64,000 nt of DNA from Botryotinia globosa (GCA_014898425.1 RCSZ01000011.1:366001-430000), one strand, 5' to 3'; counted from the stretch's first letter, positions 9,522 through 22,730 are shown. Program-made: numbers and translations. Notes: generated by a model not told the origin, from the letters alone.

Positions 9522-12500
9522 TCATATCTGAACAAGCTCAATGTCATCAGACTTACCACAGTTTCTAGATTGAGGGCTCTCCTCCTTATGTCCACTCACT
9601 TTCCCAAAGCTCCTTTCCGAATGGCTAGCTCCACTTGGTTCACTTGGTTCACTAACATGCTCATCTTTCATACCCGATGAGCCATTCAAATTGTGCTTCG
9701 GCTTTCCCTTCCAATTCTTCGGAACCCTAGCCAACCAGTATATGAACAAAGTCACAGCGACATTGAAAACCACATAAGCCCACATGATACAAAAGTTGCG
9801 CCACCTGTTTGTATAGCTCATATCAGTAGCAGCAAGGAACTCATTCGAATCTTTCAGGGGACAATAAACGCATCTACTCTTCGCAGAAGGATTGGTGAGA
9901 TAGCCTCCGACGTTCTGTATATAGCTAGCCATATAAGAGCCACAGGTACTCCCAGTTACCGGTTCGAAATGAAGAGATTCGAACTGGGAACATGTGACGG
10001 GGACGTTGCCAAGGCCAATAGAGAGCATCCCATCAACGAGGTAAGTGAACGGAGAAAGAAGCCTCAAGATACTCCATATCTGAGGTATTGCTACAGGCGC
10101 TGAAATTATGCTTGAAGATATCAATTAGCTATAACCATATTCAAAAAGTAAATTGTCATATGGTACTTACCCACAAAACATCAATGATAAGAAGAATGCA
10201 GCATTAGACAAATTGCCAGCCATCACTGTAAGCTCAAGACCAACTTGTATCATGTATCCGAATGTACTTGCATATATCAGGTATACCCAGATCAGCAGTA
10301 GCATCACTCCATTCCTCTCAAGTATTGATTTCGTTAAGATTGCATTGCGATACATTCCCACAGGATAGTACCAACACAGAAATATAATCATTGCCGAAAG
10401 TGTGTTCCATGGTAACTCAACAAGCATGTTGCTAATGATGAAAGCTGGCCACGTGTACGTCTTCGCGGGTCGCTCCCGCGCTTCAAACAAAGCTCGTTGC
10501 ACTAAAACATTTGGGAGAATCTGCGCAACGAAGCTCGATGCTAACGTTCTGCATGAAAATCAGTGAAAGTTCAACTCGCACCCACTTAGGAGACTTACAG
10601 AAGCATAAACACGCTGAAAGTCCGATTCTGAAGATCCTGCAAAGAAGAATTTGCATCTCCAAAGGACGAGAACCCAATAAATAGAGCCTGGCACCCATGA
10701 TTAGCTTCGAATAGTGAAGAGGGTAATGGAGAGGACGAAGCGAACATAGAAGAGGGACAATCCGATCTTCGAATAGATATAAGAAGGTATCCGCCAGTAG
10801 TATGAGTTTGTTCTTCTGAAGCATTGCCAGACTTGTACTAGAAATGTCGTAGCATATTCTTTCCGGTGGGGTGGTTTCTTGGTTCCTGTCAGGAAAAAGC
10901 TGGATCTTGCAACCAATGCCTTTCTCATATGATCCAACTTTCTATGAACAAGGACTAATTCATGACTAGTTCTCCAGACTTCGGGCCAATCGATTAGATT
11001 CGTTGAATCAGGAGTACACCCGGCAGTCCTTTTCCATGTTAACCATTCCATCATTGCTCGAGGTATTGATGAACCAAACTTACTGCATGATCCATTCAAC
11101 AATATTTTCACCCGGGGAACAAGGATCTGCTCCATTGAACTCGAAATACTTCTTAACAGTTTCGCAATTCTCACCAAGCCTACCAAAATATATTGGTCGA
11201 CCTCCAGGGCCAAGTAAAAGAACACTATCAAAGCGTTGAAATACTGCTGTGGACGGTTGATGAATTGCGCATAGAATAGCTTGACCGTGAGCTGTCATCT
11301 TTTTCAAAAGCTCAAATATTTCCCATGATGTACTACTATCAAGCCCAGTGATAGGTTCATCTAAGAAGAGAAGAAGCTTCGGCTTAGCGACAAGCTCGAT
11401 GCCTATCGTCAGTTTCTTTCTCTGTTCAACGTTCAACCCTGCAATGTCATTAGTCTTGACGAAAGAACTGAACCGGGTCTTACGAGCCTTCACCAGGAAG
11501 TCCTATAACAGCATCGGCATATACATCCATCTCCAACAGCTTAATCATCTCTTCCACATAGGCAAGTTTCTCTTTCTTGGTCGTCTTGCTCGATTGACGC
11601 ATGATCGCACTGAACTGTAATGCTTCGCGCACCGTCGTTGTTGAAAGGTGAAAATCCTGCTGTTGAACATATCCCACTTTGCGTTGAAACGCTATATCTT
11701 TTACGCAGCCATCAACAAATGTTTCACCAGAAACTACACCAACATTACTTCTAGACGCCAGAACATCTAACAATGAAGTTTTCCCTGCCCCTGTTGGACC
11801 CTGGATGTAATCCTCATCAGCATTGGCATCAGGTTTGCTCCATCGGACGTACCATAAGTGCGGTCAAAGTCCCTGGTTTTACCCAACCATCAACATGATC
11901 TAGGATCCGACGTTTACCGTCTCCAGTTTTGATGTCCAGACAGATGCCTTTCCATTGAAAAGTTGACGTTTGTCTTTGAATCTTGGTTATTGGATCTCCA
12001 TTTCCACCATATCTATGAGTATCTGCTCCTGAGTAAATCTCAAGATGTCTTTGCCTTTTGGGCAGAGGTTTGTGTCCCCGTTGAAATAAAAGCATCTCTC
12101 CATTCATTTTCTCCGTCGACATATGTGTAATAATGAATAGGTATGCGGCCATATAAGATGCCATGAAGGCAAATAGAATGCTCATATTTCTAAGCACATT
12201 AGCTGCCTAGTATCTTGACGCAATCTCCACCTGCCTTGTCATCAAGTATCAAAATATTACGGGATTTTCACGTACCGCCATAAGTGGTTAGGTTGGAACC
12301 CAAACCTGAGTTCAAGATATATAGTTCCCAATACATCTTCAAACCCAGAGATAGCCCCAACAACAGCGCATACTCGGTTATGAGGGCTTGTGCTAATGTA
12401 AGATGGCCCATTCGGCACGATATTTCCACATGGAAAGACCCGACCTGAGAATTCGTTAATTATCAAACTTTCATAGGCGTATACAACCGGGTCAACGTAT

Positions 12501-14821
12501 GTGATCCATCTTAACCATGGGACCATTTTCATCTGAGGTACCACAAATCCTGCATACATCATAAAAGCCAAGATAACGACTACTGTCGAGAAGATGGCTT
12601 GAGCGTGCGATCGACAAGAAGCTCCAATAGCTCTGAAAACCATGGAAAGTGTCAAACTTAGAACAAATGAGAAGGCAATGAAAGTAAAAAATGCTACGGA
12701 TGTTCTCCTTAAACTTGTCATGAAGTATAGAATGGCGTTAAACAGAACATTACTGCAAAGTCTGACTGGTATGCTGCATAGTATTGAAGCAAATGCTTCG
12801 GCGAATGGATGAACGAATGCATATCTCGCTTGTTTCTCCACCACCAGGCGCTCGTTAGACAATTGAAGGATCTAAAGTGATGTCAGTGATGCAAAGAAAT
12901 ATCCGAAAGTTCGTGTCACTACCTCAAGTGATTCTGTAAAAGCATGTACTAATATTGTGATAAATAGTAACATACTTCTATTGTTCATACTGCTAGTATC
13001 ATCAGGCATATCGTAGAAGATGATACCCATGATCAGAGCCATGAGAGTATTGATTACCAGAACAAAAATTGTGTGGTTCATCTCACTTCGTAACCTCTGG
13101 AGACCTCTAACAATACACAAAACAACTTGTTGTCTTGGACTGAGCTTGTATGCTGATTGGGCTCTCCTAGATTCAATTAGTGAGTGAAAGATCAAGACTT
13201 GGATGGAAATCGAAGACGAACAGATATTTAGCCTGTTGAGATCTCCTTGCAGCTGCAAAATCCAACGCATGAGTCCCATCAAACGGAAATTCATTTTCAT
13301 AAGCTTCAAGTTCCTGCATAAGTCTTGCGTAAAAACGACTTGTTTTCCACACCATAACGAATTCTTCGGGAGTTCGTGGCACTCGGAATTCGAAACCCGG
13401 TCTTTACTATTATTAGTGTCAAAATTCACAAGGACAGGTTGATATTTTTACTGTATTATTCTTTCATCTGGACTTGTGAGGGATGTCAAGAAGTCCGCTG
13501 TTGATTGATGTGGAGGACAAATGAATCCCATATCGATGAAAAAAGACTTTGCTTCATGGCATGGACCGAAGTATATCTGTCGTCCCTCATATAGAACCTA
13601 GGGCGCCAATCAGTAATGCTTCACAGGAAAGATGTGAAAGATAACATACTGTAACCTTATCAAATAGCTATACGCAGAGTTAGCAGTATTCTCTCGAGAT
13701 TTGCAACCAAATCTTACCTCATAGACCATTTCAGGTACTTGATATAAAGCAACGCATGCCGTCGTTCTTCCAAGGGTAGTAGAAAGTCGAATCATCTTAC
13801 AAAACTCGAATGCATGAGCATTATCAAAGCCTCTGGTACAGTTATCCCAACACTGTAGAGTACATCCGCTCAAGGCTGCTTCTGCGATGCTCACTCTCTT
13901 CCTTTCAGCTTCACTGATACCTCTCACAGCATCATTTCCAACAAGTACATTCTCCACGTGACTAAGTCCTAATGTTTTCATCATCACATCCCTCATATGC
14001 TCTGCGTATATTTTTCGAGTTACTCCAGGAAAAGTAAAATCGCACGGTGCTCGAGCTTTAGCCGCAAAAAGCAGCGTCTGACCAACCGTCAAGTTTGGAA
14101 AATGATTATGTGACTCGGCCAAATATATTGTTTCGCCTCGGAACCGTGTGTGCATCTCGCTCACAGAGACTCCTTGGTAATTGATATCCGAGTCCGGCTC
14201 GACAAAGAGCTCATGAGTGTTCCCAGATATCGTTTTCAAGAACGAAGAAACTCCACTCCCTGGCCGACCAAGAACCAATAGCATCTCAGCATGCTCAACC
14301 AAACCATCAAATCCTTTCAATATCTGAACTTTCTGTTTTCCAGATCCAACCAACCAGCGAGCAAAAGCGCCAAGTTCAAACACAATATTTGCAACATTCT
14401 TCTGATAATCAGTTGGTTTCCTAAAAGCATACACGGTCAGATTTTCAAAAGAAAACCCCGCACTTCTCCGAGGATATCGTCTCGGATCCTGTCCCATAAA
14501 GGCAACCAAATTGGCGATCCATTCTTCCGGATTGAAATTGCTGCTACCAGGATTCAATGGAGAATTAGGAAGAAGATTCAAGAACGGGTTTTTGAATTGA
14601 TCTGATGTTTCTGGTGGCTTCAATGGGCCGAGAAGTGTAGATGGAAGCTCGAATCTTTGCTCCGCAAGTGAAGAGCGAGGTAGTGATGAATCTTGGAATG
14701 GATCACTTGGCTGGTGGGCACATTCTACTTTTTGATGCTTTTCACGTGGATAAGCTGCATGAATTCGAGATGGCGGGGTAATTGGAGGCTCTTTTAACTT
14801 TGAGTATCCCGAATTGTCCAT
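9522..14821 (-). CDS. Full-size PDR-type (ABCG) ABC transporter
   Basis: Thirteen exons give one 1548-aa frame: 14821-13718, 13667-13650, 13597-13452, 13401-13222, 13166-12923, 12871-12272, 12206-11854 (ending at 11853), 11800-11494, 11438-11084, 11028-10746, 10687-10599, 10548-10171, 10110-9522. Order is NBD1-TMD1-NBD2-TMD2, the PDR layout of plasma-membrane drug or metabolite exporters. NBD1 has a lysine-less Walker A ([12 protein letters not shown]), a diverged signature ([14 protein letters not shown]) and [12 protein letters not shown]2 has intact [24 protein letters not shown] and [18 protein letters not shown] blocks include [31 protein letters not shown] and [15 protein letters not shown]. 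The start used is MDNSGYSK; an upstream Met at 14914 is in frame. The exon 8/9 junction is odd: the in-frame splice removes the usual Glu-Gly before LNVEQ. Substrate cannot be predicted. Confidence 0.93.
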
Positions 14822-15763
14822 GATGGTTTCTTGTATAAAGGTCGAGAGATTCAGTTGAATGTATCCCAACAAACGCGCAACAACAAGATCCAAACCTCCC
14901 GAGCTCGAGGTCATGCGTAAAACAAATCTCTATTCCACGAAAATAGAAGGAGCACTTGCCCTGCCCTGACCCGATGGACGCACCTAACCAAATTCTGATT
15001 ATCAAATGGGCAAAAACACTTACTGGTTACCCCTCTCTTGATCGGTCCTTTTCAGAAAGCCAGTTGAACCTATCCCAACAGCAACAACAAGAACAACAAA
15101 CTCAATCCCTCCTTCACCCTCTCAAAGTCCCTTGCGAAACAAATCCTTTTCCCCCAGACAAGGAAGGAGCACTCCACTTCTCCCCCTCTCACCCTTCCCT
15201 AAGCTAATGAACGCACCTACCTAACGACCTCCATCTCAATCGGTCCTTTCTTTTCAGAGAGCTAATCTGATAGTGATTGGGTAGGTAGTAGGTGGTAGTG
15301 ACTCCTATTGATGTTCCCTTTTCAGAATCTCGCAAATCGGTGGAATTGCATGTGATTGCCATGGGCAGGATCTCCACGCTTCCCCCGCAAACACTTACCT
15401 GTCGAGTAAGTACTCACCTCAACAAGACATATGATCAGGTTACGAGAAAAGAACGCCTCATCCATTCACTGTCAAAGAATATACACCAGATCAGATGACA
15501 GTGGAAAAAAGTAACAAATCTTAATAGCCATATATAAGACTAAACATTACCTCTGCTCGCCCCTCCCCGTTGGATATAATTCAAATACTTCGACCGCTAG
15601 TCAAACGTAATCAGCACGCTCAAAACAGCATATCTTATTTGACAATTCGAATACACGCTGACGCACTGCTTAAATTTGCTTCTCTGTACCAATTCGCTAA
15701 AAAATCTTATCCTCCCTTTCCCCTCAAATTACAATCTCCAAACCCTTTCTCATTTCTGGCAAT
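14822..15763. other. Promoter of the ABC transporter / 3' flank of the Slm1-like gene
   Basis: Intergenic. A CATATATAAGA sequence lies near 15529-15540 but is on the far side from the ABC start, so its role is unclear. Two similar blocks containing TTGATCGGTCCTTTTCAGA-like and CAATCGGTCCTTTCTTTTCAGA-like sequence occur near 15038 and 15237, an imperfect direct duplication of about 190 bp spacing. No gene seen. Confidence 0.45.
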
Positions 15764-17428
15764 TTAACCAGTCTTCTCTGGTACTGTCCCAGGTGCAAAA
15801 TCAGTTACATTCGTCGTTGCCACGGGACTAGCGACTGCCTCCCCTCCTGTAATTGTTCCTCCAGTTTGAATTGATTCAGGTTGTTTTTCCGCGGGATAGC
15901 TCATTGTGCTTTGTTTTGAATCATTCGGGGATGTTGGACTCAATGGACCCAGTGGACTCATTGCTTCTGCTGGACTTGATCCCACGACCGATTTGAGGAC
16001 TTCATACCACTTATTGGCATCTGCTGCCGAATGAGCCTTAAAGGCAATCTCGGAAGTACCAGACAGTTTACTTCCTATTCCCTTGGAAACATCTTTTCCT
16101 TTAATGTTGAATTTTTCGCCGCTAGTACTTCCAATTATAGCATCTGGAAGGTAGATGGATAACTCCGGAACAGGGTCTTTGCGGACATTGTCGTTGTCTT
16201 TGAATTCATGGAGGAATTTGCTTGGAGTTACGACATAGTAGCCTGTAGTGTAACCGGCGAAACTCAACTTATTTCTGCTCTTGCGTTCAAGGGAACCCTC
16301 GATAAGAGCCTGAGTGCTAGCGTGATTCTGGTTGGGGAAGCTAATTGCTTCTACTGAGCGGTCCGGGGCGTTAGGATCAACAAGTAAAGCTTGGTTACGG
16401 TGAACGAAGCCTTCCCATTCGAGATTTGCAGGAACTCCTTGGCAAGCGTTAAGCATATCTGCGAAGAGTGTTTGTTCTCTTTGAGATTGGCTCGTCACGA
16501 TCTGAGTGAAACTCATCATAGTTTGTTGGATGATCTCAATTATATGAGCCTCGAATTGCGCAAAGTTGTTTTGGACTTGAATAAGATCATGACGATTCGT
16601 GTTCTCCTCTAAAACTTGCTTGTGAAGGCGATGTAGAATACCTCGGTGAACGACATATGGATCTTCGGCCGACTTCATGGAAGCAGCGCTGGATTGGTAG
16701 TTGGCAGTTTGTGATCCCAAAAGTTCAATATGTTTTTGTGTAATATTTCTAGCCTTCTCGACCTCTTTTGCTCCCTTTGAAGCCCCAGAAAGTAACTCCT
16801 TAGATTTGTGTTTGATTTCCTTGTGTAGTCGATCGAGGATAGGGAGCACCGTGCCTTTCAGATTCCTCTCCGTTTCGAGGTGCGAGTTTATTAAACCCTA
16901 TTCAGTCAGCATTTGCGCAATAGCAGAGGATTGCGTATATCATACCTGGGTGTTCGTTCGCATGTTTTCGAACATGCCCGCCATACCTCCCAACTCCTGC
17001 TGAAAATGGTGCCCCTCTTTTAAGGGGTTTGCGATAGTCTTCAAAACCTTCTCATATTCCTTCGATTGTTGTTTTTGTACTTTCTCCGTCGCTCCAATGT
17101 ATTCCTCAAGATACGCAACTGCATGTTTCCAAGCTCTCAATCTTTCTCCTAATAATTCGGAAGTCTGCGCGCGAAGATTCAATCAGCCACAAGCGTTCTC
17201 CTATTTTCTTACAACCCCAATATTCGACCTTTGACAGTCCGCAAAGTTCGCAAAAATACTCACATCCTTAGGATTCTCCAATGGTACTGCCTCTCCCTCA
17301 TCCGTACGATCTGTCAACGCACTACTGGTCGAGAATGATCGCACTGGCATATTCGCTGGTGTCGATCCAGACGCTCCTGCTACTTGTGTCCCCGACATAT
17401 TGGCGTGTAATGACTGTTTGCGCATCAT
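15764..17428 (-). CDS. Slm1/Slm2-like BAR and PH domain protein
   Basis: Three exons (17428-17264, 17164-16946, 16897-15764) give 505 aa. After a Ser/Thr-rich N-terminus, residues about 55-300 are a long helical region (LLGERLRAWKHAVAYLEEYI, LPILDRLHKEIKHKSKELL) matching the F-BAR-like part of Slm proteins. Residues about 325-434 form a PH domain (IEGSLERKSRNK, YYVVTPSKFLHEF, ending in the conserved Trp of NKWYEVLKSVVG). The tail is Pro/Ser-rich. In yeast Slm1/Slm2 bind PI(4,5)P2 at eisosomes and pass membrane stress to TORC2 and calcineurin; that role is inferred from family. A probable 5' UTR intron lies upstream: GTAAGT near 17570 and TACAAG directly before the ATG. Confidence 0.88.
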
Positions 17429-18251
17429 CTTGTATTAGTTTACTTTCTCCAAAAAAGCAGCTTGTGCAAAAAGTGAAGGGAGAATAGATGATTGAAGCAA
17501 GAAGAGCGACGTATGGATAATATGCAAGAATATATTATTCACTATCGCTCGCTCGCTGTACTCAACTTACCTGGTCACTGAGTGGGGTGGTATTCGCGAC
17601 CCTTGTTGTCGTTTGTCTTTCGGTAATCTTGAATCCTGGTTGCGGATTTGGACTGAGTGGAGTGTGCGGAGGCAAGGTATATTAAATCTTATGCCTCAAT
17701 CTGAAGAGATGAATAAGATTTTCAAATAATTCTAGAATGAAATCGGGTTCGAGGTTGAAGGAAGGAAGTTGGCGATGACAATGAGGTTATTGATAAATAA
17801 TAGATTGATGATGCTGATGTACTCGTGTATTGTATTTATTTATGTTTCCCGCCTTGAACCTCTCAACTTCCCACTAAAACACCCCCATTCCTTAGTTTTA
17901 TGCACATACGTCATTATCCACCCTTTCAGCATCTCATATTTGAAGATTAGTTGAAAGCTAGTCTGATTCATGCACTATCACAAAAATCACCCAAAGCTTT
18001 CTCTTTGGTGAAACAAAGAAGTATAAAAATTATGACCATCATTCATCTCAAGTAGATCAGATTGCAAGACTGATGGACCCTGATTTTTCATTTTATGGAT
18101 TCCGAGTTATGACGAACAGGGGCGTTTCAGATGTTCCATGGAATTCACGTTCACAGCCAATATTCAAAATGCAAATCCAGATTGTATACTGGGGTATCCG
18201 AGTCTTGATAGTGTTACGATAAAGACATGTTGAAAGGTAGAATGTAGATCT
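17429..18251. other. Slm1-like gene promoter and 3' flank of the rhamnosidase gene
   Basis: Non-coding. It includes the likely 5' UTR intron of the Slm1-like gene (about 17430-17571). No other gene is seen. Confidence 0.5.
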
Positions 18252-20474
18252 TCAACGAACAACTATACTATGCTTTCCACCATGAGTCTCCAACGCCACA
18301 CCCCCATTTACAACCTTCAAGTCCCTTGACCCCTTGATTTCTTTTCCATCAAGAACAATACTTGGCACCACCCCCGCCTTTCTTACCGGTAAGATCAATG
18401 ACCCTGTAGTGCCTTCCGGCACTGCAAAATCCAACGTGTATCCCGTCTTTGTAAGATTCCAAGCCGCTTGGAATTTTCCCAATGCAGTGACAAATCCACC
18501 TTCTGCACTCGTCAAATCTCCGAATTGTGGAGTTAATTTCCACGTTTTGCCCACGGGGCTAGTAACACTAAGACCTAATACAAATTCTGTAAGGGCAGAT
18601 GTGGGACCTGAAGACCAGCCATGTGCGTGAGATACGTACGATGTATCATACATGTAGCCTCTGCTTGATCGATATGCAAAGGTACCATTTTGGAGATAAC
18701 CTTCGATGACTGTGCTTTCGGTTCCATTCGGGTTGTTGAGATACCAACCCCAACATCGACGGATGAGATCGAGCGCACGACTGGTCTCTCCAATTGTAAA
18801 GTGGGCCTGAATCTCGAAACTTGATATGAAGGGGGATATGTTTTCTGGAAGTTCGGGTGCGACGGCTCCAATTGGGGTCCAATTCTTGAGAAGATTGGTA
18901 GAAATAGTTTGAGCTGTAGGAGAAGTTGGGGAAACAACTCCGAATAAAAGCGCCATGCTATTTGCGTCTTGAGGATGTAATGTAGTTGCTGTTGCATTGT
19001 CTTTGAAGGATCCATAAGATGAATCAAAGCAGTACTTGTTGACGGCTGTTTTTAGAGAAGCAGCACGACTAGTCCATGTCGCCGTCAAATTGGTGGTATC
19101 ACCAGCCCATTTGGCCAAATCAGCACCAGTAAGAAGAGTTCGATAGAGACTGTGTATTTGTTAGCCAACCACCTTAGTCACATCGACTTCAGAACATACA
19201 TCATTTGCGCTTCACTGTTATTGAAACCTTGTTGCCAACGGGCCCAATCACGAATTCCGGTAACCTCAAGGAGACCAGGAGCGCTGACTTTTCCATAAAC
19301 ATAATTCATCGCTAATTGATACTTTGCCCAATTTTGCAAGAGGAATGAAGTATCATTGGTGTAAAGAACGTAGTTGTAAGTTCCAATCATAGTCCACATA
19401 TGATATGTATCAGAGCCCAGTTGCAGTAAGGGTGGTCCTGCCTCTGGGAATGCGCCGGTTACATTGTTCTAAATTGAGTCAGTCGGGATCTTCGGTCAAT
19501 GAAGCAGTTTCGAGGCGCAAAGTTGGTATTTGAAAGAAGTAATTTGGATACTGGGCAGGGAAAAAAAGATCAACGAAATGATAACACACCTGGTAGTTGT
19601 ACATGACCTGAAGTGCATTTCTGACACTGACGAGGTCACCAATACTAATAAAGGTCGACGGGACAGCAATACCCATGTCACCAGGCCAAACAGCTCGATC
19701 TCGCTTTGCTCCATCCACAATGATGGTATCACCCGGTCCCATAGTACCATTGTTTGCCCATCCCACTTTAACAGTAGGGATTTGACGTCCAGTATTCACA
19801 GGAACTGAATTTGTTTGCAACGTGTATGCACCAGAGTACCAAATCTTGTTTAGCATTTCATCGCTGCTGTGAAAGTATCCTTGGTATGCTTGTAAATTTG
19901 ACCATGTTGGCTGAAATCCAATCTCAAGAACGATGCTGCTAATATTGACATTCGTGGTCCCGTTTGTAAGTAAGAACAAGGTCAAGTATCTGAAACCTCC
20001 ACGAAGCGAAAGATCCGGCATGGTATATGTTCCCGTCCCAGCTGATGTGAGGTTTGCATAGATAGCGCCATCTGGTCCTTTGAACCCTCCATTGGACGAG
20101 TCCGACCATTCCCCGATGTAATCTTTGGCCTCTGTAAATGCCAGCCCGATTGCACCAAGCCCCGAGGAAGTGTATTTGAGGGTCACGAGTCCGCCCACCT
20201 CTTTCCCAAAGTCAAGAGTATACTTCGAGCCATTTCCAGAAAGTCCAATTGATCCCGTGAAGTTAGACAGAACAGCTCCGGTTGTGGCGGATAAGACTGA
20301 TTTCGGAGATACCTGGCGACTCGAAGGCGCATAGATATTTGCATCCCAGGGGCCCGGAAAGGCAGCTTCCAGCGGACCACTGCAAATTGTGTTTTTCCAG
20401 CATGCTTGAGCAGAAACCAAATCTAAAGAAAGGGAAATTGCCACAAGAGCAATTAAACGTTTGATTATAGCCAT
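18252..20474 (-). CDS. Secreted GH78-type alpha-L-rhamnosidase-like glycosidase
   Basis: Three exons (20474-19590, 19468-19200, 19149-18252) give 683 aa. The start MAIIKRL opens a classic signal peptide (about 20 residues, LIALVAISLSLDLVSA), so the product is probably secreted. Many NxS/T sites fit a glycoprotein. An N-terminal beta-rich domain is followed from about residue 215 by a six-hairpin catalytic region. The segment DGAKRDRAVWPGD sits where GH78 enzymes carry catalytic acids, and GIRDWARWQQG and SHAHGWSSGPTS are further conserved-looking blocks. A C-terminal beta-domain closes the protein. GH78 enzymes release terminal L-rhamnose from plant pectin or glycosides; this would suit a plant-associated fungus. 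Exact substrate is unknown. A Met six codons upstream is less likely because it lengthens the signal peptide. Confidence 0.87.
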
Positions 20475-21541
20475 GATTTGAGAGCAGCACACTCACTGTA
20501 TGAGCGCACAATGCTTCGTTGTCGGTTGAATTCCAGCGGAAACCCACGCCATTTGTACACTTTCAGAAACGAAGTCAAAGTCACATCAGTAACTGATTCT
20601 CCCCAACTCGGTCAATGGATATACCGAGGGAGAGTTTTTCCGACGCGGTTGAATTGTCGAGAATTGCAGGCTTCTTTCTGCAGGTCAAGATGCGGGGAAA
20701 ATAGAGTACTGTGGGGTAAACACAAACCAGTTGTTGAACCCCATTTTGTTCTTACTCCTGGTGCTCTTCACCTACTGTTGGATGCGCACTGTACTCACAT
20801 GGTTGACTGGGGATATGGAGTTGGCGAACGACCGCATATATGCCAGCAAAGGATTATATATTGACCCGAATAGGCGACACGACGCTCTCACTAACAGGCT
20901 ACCCTAGGGGAGGCAGGAAGCAGGGAAGCATGGAAGCACGTCGGAAGATGTCAATGACCATTGAAATTCCGGAGAAGGAAACTCAAAATGATTGATTGAC
21001 GTTGAGTGGCAGGAAATTTTCATTTGATTGATTGACTGTGTGTGTGTGTGTGCGTATATGTAAGATCTTACCTAGGTAGGTTTGTGTCAATGTATAAACC
21101 AAAGATGTCTCACAATCTATCAATCGCATTTCTCGTCATGAAGTCTACCCTTTTCACAAAGGGCCCTCATGTGTGAGTACACGGTGTGTCTTGAAATGAG
21201 GTGGTGAGGTGAGATGAGGTTTCAAACATCCAAAAATCAAAATCAACCTTGGAAGTCCATGCGAACTCTCAACATTGTGGCTGTGAGGAACGGAAGTAGA
21301 GCTACTCATAATCGTACAGCAAATGATTTCATTGGGTGACGGTACTCTGGCACCGTTTTATCTACCTATGTATTTATGTACCGGCATAATGACAGAAATT
21401 CGAAAAAGTGTGATGGATGGCGTTGTGGTGATGGGGATTGAAGTATTTCTTGTGGCAGGAAACGGACAACGGCGGGTGCGAATACGAGACGAGACGATAC
21501 GAGACGAGACGATACGAGACGATACGACACCAAGAAGAAAT

Positions 21542-21630
21542 GGAAGAAGAAGAAGAAGAAGAAGAAGAAGAAGAAGAAAAAGAAGAAGAAGAAGAAGAAG
21601 AAGAAGAAGAAGAAAAAGAAGAAAAAGAGA
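21542..21630. repeat. GAA/TTC trinucleotide microsatellite
   Basis: About 30 GAA units with a few AAA interruptions, all purine on the plus strand. The overlapping frames encode only poly-Glu, poly-Arg or poly-Phe. Confidence 0.95.
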
Positions 21631-22668
21631 GATTCTAGATCGATAAGCCGTTGCCCATCCACCCACACACACATACTTACAAATGCCCCTGAACCAGCGA
21701 GCCAGCCCATGTTCTATAATAATTAACCTTGGTCATAATTTCAATGTCTTCCAATGACTTCTTTTTTCCCTCCTTACTTGTTACTTACTACCTATGTACC
21801 CCGCAGAAGCAACACTTAGGTGACTTAGCACATATACCTGCTAGGTAGTATATATCAAATTCTACAACATGTCTTGCGAAAAGCCTTGGAGATGTTGGTG
21901 ATTCGCGGAAAACAGAGTAATTGGGGACCTTGACAGTGAGTATGTGTGAGTTACTAAAGTACCTATCGTCGGGAAGAACAACTCTTGCCCCCGACCTCTT
22001 TTTCTTGGATTATCAGCCCTGGACAAGGAGGAGGTGGGTGGGTGATACGAAAGAAGTCTTGGGAGAGAGATATCAAAGGGTTTTAAAGGCACAGCGGATA
22101 GATTAGATGTTGATATACGATTCGATGTATTAGATGTTGATATACGAGTAGATCTTGATGAAGTAGGTGGTACTACCTGGTGTACCTAGGCATGTACTAT
22201 AGCTTTCAAGGTTTATCATGTCACTATGCAGTATGTACATGATGTATGTCCTGTCCTGTGCGAGTATAATGGTGATGTCTAGACATTCCATCATTGATCA
22301 TTTGTCCCCTATTCGGATACCCCTATGTCGTATTTTCGTCAAAGAGTGAATGTTACATGTATGTATCTATGGATATTTGTTAGACTCATATAAGTTAGTT
22401 ATCAGATTAATCTCTTGATTACCGACCTAGGTAGGTAAGAGATCTGTGTACGTAGGACCCTGTACCTAGAAGTTCTCTTCTCTTCCATTTCTAGATTTCA
22501 TCTTATTGCAACAATTGATGGATGAATCCGATTCAAGACGATTTATTATATTTTTCGCTAACAAAGTCTACTACAGTATGTATGTAATATATGTAGATAT
22601 GTACATACTGGTGAGTAAAGCCCAAGCAACCACTCACCACTCCATCGCTCCATCATCACTCACGGGTC

Positions 22669-22730
22669 ACTGATCACTGGTCACTGGTCACTGGTCACTG
22701 GTCACTGGTCACTGGCCACTGGTCACCGGT
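22669..22730. repeat. 7-bp repeat (CACTGGT), about 8-9 copies
   Basis: Tandem TCACTGG units with a few single-base variants (CACTGAT, CCACTGG, CACCGGT), followed directly by a C-run and an A-run. Confidence 0.9.

Noticed and set aside
9522..20474. ABC transporter and rhamnosidase as part of a secondary-metabolite cluster
   Set aside because: No polyketide, peptide, terpene synthase or P450 gene is nearby, and an Slm1-like housekeeping gene lies between them.
21323..21710. ORFs of poly-Arg, poly-Glu and poly-Phe on both strands
   Set aside because: Products of the GAA microsatellite.
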